From Pseudomonadota bacterium (GTDB lineage: Bacteria > Pseudomonadota > Gammaproteobacteria > Burkholderiales > Thiobacillaceae), in NCBI GenBank assembly GCA_021836225.1, contig JAKBJA010000109.1, forward strand, positions 1 through 13,878: a stretch of DNA of 13,878 bases. The letters run 5' to 3'. Shown piece by piece: positions 8,527 to 13,878 of the stretch; positions within the stretch are counted from its first letter, which is position 1, and each line of letters starts with the position of its first letter. The notes beneath the pieces are model-generated. The model was not told the DNA's origin and ran no database searches. It worked only from the letters and a program-made list of their open reading frames with translations. The position numbers and the translations under genes were made by a program.

Positions 8527-9491
8527 GCCGCCTCCTCTTCTTCCGGGAACAGGATCGCCCCCTCTGCCGCCAGCCGCCGCAAGGTGGCGCCGCACTCATC
8601 GTGCGCGGCCTGAATCGCGGTCACCGGCAACGCGCCCAGGGTATCGAGTTCATCACGCATGCGTTGCGCCGCGGTCGGGCTCATCACAGCGGTCAGCGCA
8701 TCGAGCACCCGGCCGTCGCTGCCCTTCAGGGCATGCAGCAGGGTACGCGCGCCGATGTTGCGCAAAAAGGTCTTGCGGCTGGGCTCGGGCAGGCGCGCCA
8801 GATCTTCGAATACGACATTTCGCACGCGCAGGCGCGCAGCCAGGCCCGCATCGTTCTGGTCGAGCTGGCTCAGTGCGGCGGCCGCGCTGCCCTCGCTCAT
8901 CTGCCCCAGCAGGCTGGCAACCGCGGCTTCGCCCTGCGGCTGCGCGGCAGATTCGAGGCTGGCCAGCCAGTCATCCAGTTCGCGCAGCATGTCGGGGCTG
9001 GGTGCGTCGCTGTGCGCCAGGCTCAACAGCGTGTTCGCGCGCGTTTCACCGGGGAGCACCTCGAGCACCGCAGCGGCAACGTCGCGCGGCAGCTGGGAAA
9101 CCATGGCGGCAATCAGCTGCGGCGGCTGGGCTTCCAGCAATCCGGCAATCTCCGCCGGTTCGCGCCAGGCCAGTTTGTCCAGTGCCTGCGTGCCCGCTGC
9201 GCCCAGGCGCTGCAGCAGCGCTTGCGCGCGTTCCGGGCGGAAGGCCTGCTTCAGCGTCTCGTCGAGAAACCGCCCGGTATCCGCGGCGAACCCGGTCTGC
9301 TCGGCTGCCTCGGCGGCGTAATCGCGCAGGATGGCACGCACGCGTTCGCGCGGCAGCACGCCCAATTCCCGCATCGCCTGTCCCAGGCGGCTGACTTCCA
9401 ATGGGCTCAGGTAACGCAGCACGGCGGCCGTGGCCTCTTCGCCCAAGGCAAGCAGCAGCGCTGCGGATTTCTCGATTCCGGCCTGGCTCAT
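8523..9491 (-). CDS. fliG: Flagellar motor switch protein FliG (divergent)
   Basis: FliG links the FliF ring to the C-ring and meets the stator to make torque. It has 322 residues (family about 330), with recognisable N-terminal (GIEKSAALLLALGEE), middle and C-terminal (VVFEDLARL, LLHALKG, MRDEL) domains. The ATG at 9491 overlaps the fliF stop (ATGA) and gives the canonical FliG N-terminus; 9503 is possible. Several signature positions differ. The FliM-binding EHPQ motif reads QPPQ (122-125), and MFxF before the torque domain reads NVVF (225-228). Of the five E. coli charged torque positions, those matching R281 and R297 appear as Thr273 and Pro289, while Lys256, Asp280 and Glu281 are kept. 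The alignment was made by eye. The C-terminus ends in an acidic run (EEEE). Confidence 0.93.
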   Translation of the reverse strand: MSQAGIEKSAALLLALGEEATAAVLRYLSPLEVSRLGQAMRELGVLPRERVRAILRDYAAEAAEQTGFAADTGRFLDETLKQAFRPERAQALLQRLGAAGTQALDKLAWREPAEIAGLLEAQPPQLIAAMVSQLPRDVAAAVLEVLPGETRANTLLSLAHSDAPSPDMLRELDDWLASLESAAQPQGEAAVASLLGQMSEGSAAAALSQLDQNDAGLAARLRVRNVVFEDLARLPEPSRKTFLRNIGARTLLHALKGSDGRVLDALTAVMSPTAAQRMRDELDTLGALPVTAIQAAHDECGATLRRLAAEGAILFPEEEEAA

Positions 9492-10831
9492 GCGCGCATC
9501 CACAGCTTGATGACATCGGCCGTCACACGCGGATCGGCCAGCGTCTGATTACGGGCCGCATCGAGTTCCGCGTCAAAATCGTCCTCCAGCGTTACGACGG
9601 CAGGCGTCCTGCGGGTACGCAGCCAGCCGATCGCGCCAAGCAGGAGAACCGCCGCGGCACCCGCCAGCATCCACGGCCGAAAATCGAAGGAACGGGGCGT
9701 GTCGGGCGACGGGCTGACCGGGCGCACCCGGGGAATCGGGGTGGGCGCCTGTGCCTGGGCCGGCGTGGCGGGAAGTTCGGCCTGCATCTCGGCTGCCGCT
9801 GCAGGCAGCGCATACACGTTCAGCGTGTCGCCGCGCGCCTGCAGCAACCCCAGCGCCTGGCGGGCCAGTTGTCCGGCGCGCTTGATGTCGGCTGCGCTGG
9901 CGTCAAACCCCAGAATCACGATGGCATTCACGCGCTGGATACGGCCTTCCGGCACGCGCGTGGTGAGCACGGTTTTTTCCAGCGGACGCGTCTGCCCTCC
10001 CACCACGACATTGCGCACCCGCTCGACTGTCTGCCGGGTTTCGCTGTCTTCCAGCGTGGCCGTCACCTGCACGCTGACGCGATCCTTGCCCAGCCACGGC
10101 GTCAGCACTGCCAGCGCCCGTTGCGCCAGATCCTGTTCGAGCGCCAGCCGGTGCGACTGGGATGGCTCGGGTACTGCAACCCCCAGCAGGACGCCGCGCG
10201 GGTCGAGCACCTGCACCTCGGTGCGCTTCATGCGCGGCACGCTGGCGGCCACCAGGGTCTGGATCGTTGTCACCTGCTCGACCGACAGCTGCGCGCCGGA
10301 ACGCAGCCGCACCAGCACTGCAGCCGTGGCGGGCGGCGCATCGCGCAGGAAAGGCGAAACCTTGGGCAGGGCGAGATGGACGCGCGCGAGCTCGACCGCG
10401 TCCAGCGCCTGGATTGAACGGGCGAGGTCGATTTCAAGCCCGCGCTGAAAGCGCTGTTGCTCCTGCAGCGAGGATGCGCCGAAGCTGGGCGCGCGATCGA
10501 TTTCGTCCTGCGCGTCGGCATCGGACTTGGGCAGCCCCCGCGCCGCCAGGCGATAGCGCGCAACATGGAGTTTATCGGCCGGCACTTCGATGGTGCCGTC
10601 GGCGGTGGACAGGCGATAGGGAATGTCGAGCTGTTCGAGTGCGGCGATGACTTCGCCGCCCGCGCGGTCGGACAGCTGCGAGTACAGCAGACGATAAACA
10701 GGCGGGTTGAACCAGAGATAGGCGGCGGCCAGTGCGACCAGCGGCAGCAGCACCAGCAAGGCAAGCATGAAGCGGCGCAGCGGGCTCGCTTCCACGATCA
10801 GATCGCGCAGGCTGCTCAGCCAACCCGGCAC
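9488..10831 (-). CDS. fliF: Flagellar MS-ring protein FliF (short form)
   Basis: Inner-membrane MS-ring subunit that houses the export gate and carries FliG. Residue numbers here use the frame from GTG 10840. TM helix 1 (about 24-44) is followed by ring-building motifs with the YRLSTADGTIEVP and ARYRLAARGLPKSD segments (RBM1/2), RARVHLALPKVSPF-like text, then PEGRIQRVNAIVILG (RBM3). TM helix 2 is at about 388-407. The tail ends DPRVTADVIKLWMRA, matching the FliG-binding peptide. The length of about 450 is well below the usual 530-570. The beta-collar insertion within RBM3 is reduced to a few dozen residues and the cytoplasmic tail is about 43. Start: GTG 10831 has GAGGTG six bases upstream; GTG 10840 gives three more residues. 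No ATG is available, since the frame is open back only to the sixA stop. Confidence 0.93.
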   Translation of the reverse strand: MPGWLSSLRDLIVEASPLRRFMLALLVLLPLVALAAAYLWFNPPVYRLLYSQLSDRAGGEVIAALEQLDIPYRLSTADGTIEVPADKLHVARYRLAARGLPKSDADAQDEIDRAPSFGASSLQEQQRFQRGLEIDLARSIQALDAVELARVHLALPKVSPFLRDAPPATAAVLVRLRSGAQLSVEQVTTIQTLVAASVPRMKRTEVQVLDPRGVLLGVAVPEPSQSHRLALEQDLAQRALAVLTPWLGKDRVSVQVTATLEDSETRQTVERVRNVVVGGQTRPLEKTVLTTRVPEGRIQRVNAIVILGFDASAADIKRAGQLARQALGLLQARGDTLNVYALPAAAAEMQAELPATPAQAQAPTPIPRVRPVSPSPDTPRSFDFRPWMLAGAAAVLLLGAIGWLRTRRTPAVVTLEDDFDAELDAARNQTLADPRVTADVIKLWMRA

Positions 10832-10893
10832 TGGACGCACCTCGTCTGCGTTGTCGGATTCGGCTGGAACGCCTTGATGGGTTGGGTAATCAC

Positions 10894-10906
10894 ACGGCGA
10901 TTATAA
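10894..10906 (-). promoter_or_regulatory. Candidate -10 element for the fli operon
   Basis: On the minus strand a perfect TATAAT occurs at 10905-10900, overlapping the sixA stop codon and about 60 bases before the fliF start. At a 17-base spacing the -35 region reads CGCTGT, a poor match to TTGACA, so it could be an activator-dependent sigma-70 promoter or chance. I found no sigma-54 (TGGC-N8-TTGCA) or sigma-28 match in the gap. Confidence 0.25.
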
Positions 10907-11353
10907 CCAGTCAGGCGCGGCCACAGCGCGCAATACCACCTGCAATTGCCCAGCCCGCTCGCGGCCCTGAAACCACCAGATCGCACCTTTCTTCACCGCC
11001 AGGTCCCCCGCCCGTCCGGCCAGCAGCTGCATCGCCACCTGTCCCAGCGTGGGCTGATGGCCGACGACCAGCACCGGATAGGCGGCATCCGGCCAGCCAA
11101 CGGCGGCCAGTAGCTCCTTCGCGCTTGTTCCGGGGCCCAATTCCGGCACCTCTTCACAATCGCGGCCCAGCGCCTGCGCGGTTTGCAGGGCACGGATGGC
11201 GGGGCTTGCCATAACCTGAATGTCCGGAGGCAGCCGCGGATTGAGCCAGTCGGCCATGCGCGACGCCTGCTTGCGGCCTTTGTCGGTAAGTTCGCGATTG
11301 AGATCGGGGAGGGTGTCCTCCGCCTCGGCGTGTCGCCACAAAATGAGTTCCAT
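10901..11353 (-). CDS. sixA: SixA-type phosphohistidine phosphatase
   Basis: Small histidine phosphatase (RHG/phosphoglycerate-mutase fold) of 150 residues. SixA removes phosphate from phosphohistidine in signalling or PTS proteins in E. coli. The catalytic pattern is visible: Arg7-His8 in LWRHAEAED, Arg54 in ASPAIRALQTA, and His99 in VVGHQPTLG. It has no signal peptide and should be cytosolic. A GAGGT ribosome site sits eight bases before the ATG. It lies 48 bases downstream of the CYTH-CHAD gene on the same strand and 60 bases before the fli operon. Its neighbours suggest a role tied to polyphosphate or phosphate metabolism rather than to motility, but the substrate cannot be read from the sequence. 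Confidence 0.9.
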   Translation of the reverse strand: MELILWRHAEAEDTLPDLNRELTDKGRKQASRMADWLNPRLPPDIQVMASPAIRALQTAQALGRDCEEVPELGPGTSAKELLAAVGWPDAAYPVLVVGHQPTLGQVAMQLLAGRAGDLAVKKGAIWWFQGRERAGQLQVVLRAVAAPDWL

Positions 11354-11401
11354 CGGGTTTACCTCAAAAAAATGTCCATCTCGAATGCGGAGCGGTCTGC
11401 C

Positions 11402-13036
11402 CTACCAGTAAGCCTTCAATTTCAGGAACGCGCGTGCATGCCTGGCGCTCTCGTCGTTTGCCGCCTCCGCCTGTTTCGCTGCCAACCAACCGAGCGCGAA
11501 ATCCCCCATCGGCCCCGACTTCACCTGCCCTAAAGGACTCCGATCCACTACGTTCTGAAGAACGTGTGGAGTCGTATGCGCCGCTGTCAACAGGCCCCAC
11601 GCAATATGGGCATCGTTGGCGCGCCCCAGGCTGTCCTGTGCGTTGCGCAGCATGTCCAGGTAGCGTCCCTGCCGGCGTTGATGCCCTGCAGGGTGCGCAC
11701 CGAAAAGGGACTGAAAGAACTCGGCGGCATAACGCTGGCGCTTGATGGCGATGCGCAGGGCGTGGCGCTGCGCCGGTGCCAGTTTGCCAAAATTTCGTGC
11801 GCCGCGAACGATGGGACGATGCCCTTTCTGCAGTGCCCGACGTGCCCATGCATCAAGCGGCGACAACTGGACGAAACGCTGTGCTTCCGGCACAGACTCC
11901 CCGGAAGGGGATAACCCCCCGTTCGGGGACAAACGCCAGCCGCGCTGCAACAGCCAGCGCTGCAAAGCCAGCAGCCAGGCGCCCGGACGCGCCTGCATCA
12001 GCGCGTCCTGCATCGTCGCACGCACCTCGGTGCGGCGCAGTTCCAGCGCCTGCATGCCCTGCTGCCAGGCATTGTGATCAGGATAGTGCGGTGCAATCGC
12101 CGGCAGGGTTTCGCCGCACAGCACGTCCCAGTCACGCGCCGGCCCCAGCGCGGCAGCCAGCGTGCGCAGGCCGTCCAGCAGTTCGTCCGGCAGCGCGCAC
12201 GACTTGCGCATCAGCCGCAGCGCCGCGCGCAGCCGCCGCAATGCCACCCGTGCCTGGTGCACGTATTCAATGTCGTCGGAGCGCAGCACGCCCGGCAGAT
12301 TGGCCTGGAATTGCGCGAGACAGTTCTGGACGATCGCTGCAAAACCGTCTTCCACGCTCATGCCGTCATCCAGCTCCAGCGGCACCGCCTTGACCGGCTC
12401 ATCCGCCACGCCATGCGCCAGGCGAACGCCCCGCTCGGCCTTGCTGATGTCGAACGGCAGACAGTCAAATGCACCGGCCCACTCCAGCGCCAGCGCGAAC
12501 AGCGCATCCGGCTGGCCGGATTTCAGTTCGAGCTCGATCTCGCAGATCGGCTGGCTTCGCTCACCGGCATTCATGCCCTTTTGGGTACGCACCTCGCCCA
12601 CGTCCAGCGCCACCTCGATCTGCGCGCCAGCCTTCCCCTTAAGAAGCCAGGCGGTGCGGCGAAAACGCGTCTCGAACACCGGTACCACCTGTGTGCGCAG
12701 CGCATTTGGTACGTAGGCCAGGGCCTCTGCCGGAAACCGCGTCCAGTCCAGTTCGCCGCGCGTAACCGGCATCTCGAATTCGGCGCGCCGCGACAGCCCG
12801 CCCTGCCGCTCGCCTTCGGTCTTCAGCGTCTGCAGCCAGCGCCGCCCGGCACGGCGTACCCGCAGCGCCACGCCCTCTGCGCTCAAGGCAAAGTCGGGCG
12901 TATCGAAATAACGGGTGACGAGGTCCATCTGCACCGGCGGGCTGCGCCGCCTGGCCATGCGCTTGAGGAAGGCCTCGGCCTGCCCCGGCGGCAGCGCCAG
13001 CTTGAGCTCGATTTCGTGCGGATGCGGAGTTGTCAT
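11402..13036 (-). CDS. CYTH-CHAD domain protein (polyphosphate-associated)
   Basis: A 544-residue two-domain protein. The CYTH domain (about 1-205) carries the ExExK signature in EIELKL (Glu8, Glu10, Lys12), RYFDTPDFAL, and paired EIELELK near 170. CYTH enzymes act on triphosphate groups using divalent metal. The CHAD domain (about 225-515) has the conserved HQARVALRRLRAALR helix and repeated basic His/Lys/Arg helices (RIAIKRQRYAAEFF); CHAD domains are known to bind inorganic polyphosphate. The start is fixed: TAA directly precedes the ATG, and the CYTH motif begins at residue 8. No ribosome site is visible, so it may be leaderless. A Ser/Gly/Pro linker near residues 368-380 is encoded by two small palindromes. 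It is divergent from ppk and upstream of sixA. Triphosphatase activity is plausible but not shown. Confidence 0.92.
   Translation of the reverse strand: MTTPHPHEIELKLALPPGQAEAFLKRMARRRSPPVQMDLVTRYFDTPDFALSAEGVALRVRRAGRRWLQTLKTEGERQGGLSRRAEFEMPVTRGELDWTRFPAEALAYVPNALRTQVVPVFETRFRRTAWLLKGKAGAQIEVALDVGEVRTQKGMNAGERSQPICEIELELKSGQPDALFALALEWAGAFDCLPFDISKAERGVRLAHGVADEPVKAVPLELDDGMSVEDGFAAIVQNCLAQFQANLPGVLRSDDIEYVHQARVALRRLRAALRLMRKSCALPDELLDGLRTLAAALGPARDWDVLCGETLPAIAPHYPDHNAWQQGMQALELRRTEVRATMQDALMQARPGAWLLALQRWLLQRGWRLSPNGGLSPSGESVPEAQRFVQLSPLDAWARRALQKGHRPIVRGARNFGKLAPAQRHALRIAIKRQRYAAEFFQSLFGAHPAGHQRRQGRYLDMLRNAQDSLGRANDAHIAWGLLTAAHTTPHVLQNVVDRSPLGQVKSGPMGDFALGWLAAKQAEAANDESARHARAFLKLKAYW
11898..11928. 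repeat. Pair of GC palindromes inside the CYTH-CHAD coding sequence
   Basis: Two small inverted repeats lie in tandem: TCCCC-GGAA-GGGGA (11898-11911) and CCCCG-TT-CGGGG (11917-11928), separated by five bases. They encode the low-complexity LSPNGGLSPSGES stretch of the CHAD protein. They resemble the short dispersed palindromes common in beta- and gammaproteobacterial genomes. Whether this is a mobile repeat copy cannot be told from one window. Confidence 0.5.
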
Positions 13037-13047
13037 TTAAATGTCAT
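13030..13047 (+). promoter_or_regulatory. Probable PhoB-binding site (Pho box) upstream of ppk
   Basis: The + strand reads TTGTCAT-TTAA-ATGTCAT: two 7-mers each matching CTGTCAT at six of seven positions, separated by a 4-base AT spacer, giving the 11-bp period of the PhoB half-site pair. It is markedly AT-rich in a GC-rich setting. It points toward ppk, ending 38 bases before the ppk ATG. The first repeat overlaps the start codon of the divergent CYTH-CHAD gene (13034-13036). A possible -10, TATCAT, is at 13069-13074, which is farther downstream than in classic E. coli Pho promoters, so the exact promoter is uncertain. Confidence 0.6.
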
Positions 13048-13085
13048 ATTTGAAATGCGGCGGCCACTTATCATTCAAGCACGCC

Positions 13086-13878
13086 ATGGATATTAAAACG
13101 ATGACACAACCCAGCCCTGACACCCTGATCAACCGCGAGCTCGGGATTCTCGAATTCCAGCGCCGCGTGCTGGCGCAGGCCGATGATCCCGACATGCCCT
13201 TGCTGGAGCGCCTGAAGTTTCTCTGCATTTTCTCCAGCAACCTGGACGAATTCTTCGAGGTGCGGGTGGCCGGCCTGAAGGAGCAGATTCGAGCCAACTC
13301 CAATCAGCGCTCGCCCGACGGCATGACGCCGCGCCAGCAATACCGCGCGGTATCCGAAACGGCGCACGCGCTGGTGGCCAGGCAGTACGAACTCTTCAAC
13401 GAGGACATCGTTCCCGAGTTGGCCGAACACGGCATCCACTTCTTCCGCCGCACGCAATGGAACGAGACCCAGGCGGTGTGGATCCGCGACTACTTCTTCC
13501 GCGAGCTGATGCCGGTGCTGACGCCGGTCGGTCTCGATCCCTCGCACCCCTTCCCGCGCGTGCTCAACAAAAGCCTCAACTTCGCGGTCGAGCTGTCCGG
13601 GCGCGATGCCTTCGGTCGCAATTCCGGCGCCGCCGTGGTGCAGGCGCCGCGCTCTCTGCCGCGCGTGATCCGCATGCCGGAGGAGATCGCCGGCTGCGAA
13701 TACGGCTTCGTCTTCCTGTCGTCGATCCTGCATGCCCACGTCGGCGAACTGTTCGCCGGGATGACGGTGCAGGGCTGCTACCAGTTCCGCGTCACCCGCA
13801 ATTCCGATCTCTTCGTCGACGACGAGGAAACCAAGAACCTGCGCCAGGTGCTGCAGGGCGAACTGCCGCAGCGGCATT
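13086..13878 (+). CDS. ppk1: Polyphosphate kinase 1 (C-terminus beyond window)
   Basis: Reversibly polymerises the gamma-phosphate of ATP into inorganic polyphosphate. The first 264 codons of about 690 are present. Family blocks: LINRELGILEFQRRVLAQA (residues 14-32), PLLERLKFLCIFSSNLDEFF (38-57; the Asn region contacts the ATP base in E. coli PPK), and later LTPVGLDPSHPFPRVLNKSL. The two autophosphorylated histidines lie beyond the right edge. The start is ATG 13086; ATG 13101 is a possible alternative, and neither has a clear ribosome site. It is the only plus-strand gene. It is divergent from the CYTH-CHAD gene across 49 bases, with a probable Pho box in between, so induction by phosphate limitation is likely. 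Confidence 0.96.
   Translation, partial: MDIKTMTQPSPDTLINRELGILEFQRRVLAQADDPDMPLLERLKFLCIFSSNLDEFFEVRVAGLKEQIRANSNQRSPDGMTPRQQYRAVSETAHALVARQYELFNEDIVPELAEHGIHFFRRTQWNETQAVWIRDYFFRELMPVLTPVGLDPSHPFPRVLNKSLNFAVELSGRDAFGRNSGAAVVQAPRSLPRVIRMPEEIAGCEYGFVFLSSILHAHVGELFAGMTVQGCYQFRVTRNSDLFVDDEETKNLRQVLQGELPQRH

Noticed and set aside
3538..10831. Non-flagellar type III secretion system (injectisome)
   Set aside because: FliO and FliG are flagellar markers, and no secretin, SctD, needle or translocator gene is present here. The possibility of a reduced flagellar-type machine is kept as a finding instead.
10841..10903. SixA-FliF read-through fusion, because only the sixA TAA separates the two in-frame coding regions (20 open codons)
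   Set aside because: Both proteins have complete, normal ends, and a 20-codon open gap is unremarkable at this base composition. I saw no read-through or recoding signal.
11354..11401. Terminator before sixA, suggested by a run of seven T on the minus strand (11372-11366)
   Set aside because: No stable GC stem precedes the run, and it lies just upstream of the sixA ribosome site.
13071..13877. Long open frame on the minus strand opposite ppk (268 codons)
   Set aside because: It is the antisense shadow of a clear PPK1 sequence. High G+C at third positions keeps opposite frames open, and its translation shows no family motif.

Overview
The window is a gene-dense, G+C-rich bacterial chromosome segment with very short intergenic gaps. 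BamC, a YycJ-type metallo-hydrolase beside dapA, the flagellar FliO-P-Q-R set and an NLDEFF-type PPK1 all point to a betaproteobacterium. Thiobacillus or another Nitrosomonadales/Rhodocyclales-type organism is possible, but this is judged from protein style, not from a search. All genes lie on the minus strand except the last one, ppk.

Region A (1-3460, minus strand) is a housekeeping run. In transcription order it holds dapA (lysine/meso-DAP synthesis), bamC (outer-membrane assembly lipoprotein), a YycJ/WalJ-like MBL-fold hydrolase, and the N-terminal 229 codons of an RhlE-type DEAD-box RNA helicase. The helicase starts at TTG and runs off the left edge.

Region B (3538-about 10840, minus strand) is a compact nine-gene flagellar-type export/rotor operon: fliF, fliG, fliH, fliI, fliJ, a 155-residue unknown ('X'), fliO, fliP, fliQ, fliR. 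Neighbouring genes mostly overlap by 1-8 bases or sit a few bases apart, so translation is probably coupled. The layout is unusual. fliE is not in front of fliF, and the fliK-fliL-fliM-fliN block normally found between fliJ and fliO is replaced by X. X has only a faint resemblance to the middle domain of FliM/SctQ. FliF is short, and FliG has changes at the FliM-binding EHPQ motif and at two of the five classic torque-helix charges. Together these suggest a divergent switch/C-ring, or an export apparatus whose rotor partner is encoded elsewhere. This is the best candidate for something not previously described.

Region C (10901-13878) looks like a polyphosphate module. It holds a SixA-type phosphohistidine phosphatase and a CYTH-CHAD protein (CHAD domains bind polyphosphate), both on the minus strand. 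Divergent from them is ppk (polyphosphate kinase 1, N-terminal 264 codons, running off the right edge). The 49-base gap between the CYTH-CHAD gene and ppk, with the start of the CYTH-CHAD gene, carries an 18-bp direct repeat with 11-bp spacing (TGTCAT twice). It closely matches the PhoB 'Pho box', so ppk may be induced by phosphate starvation.

There is no gene-free stretch longer than about 80 bases. I saw no tRNA, rRNA, CRISPR array, insertion sequence or convincing rho-independent terminator.
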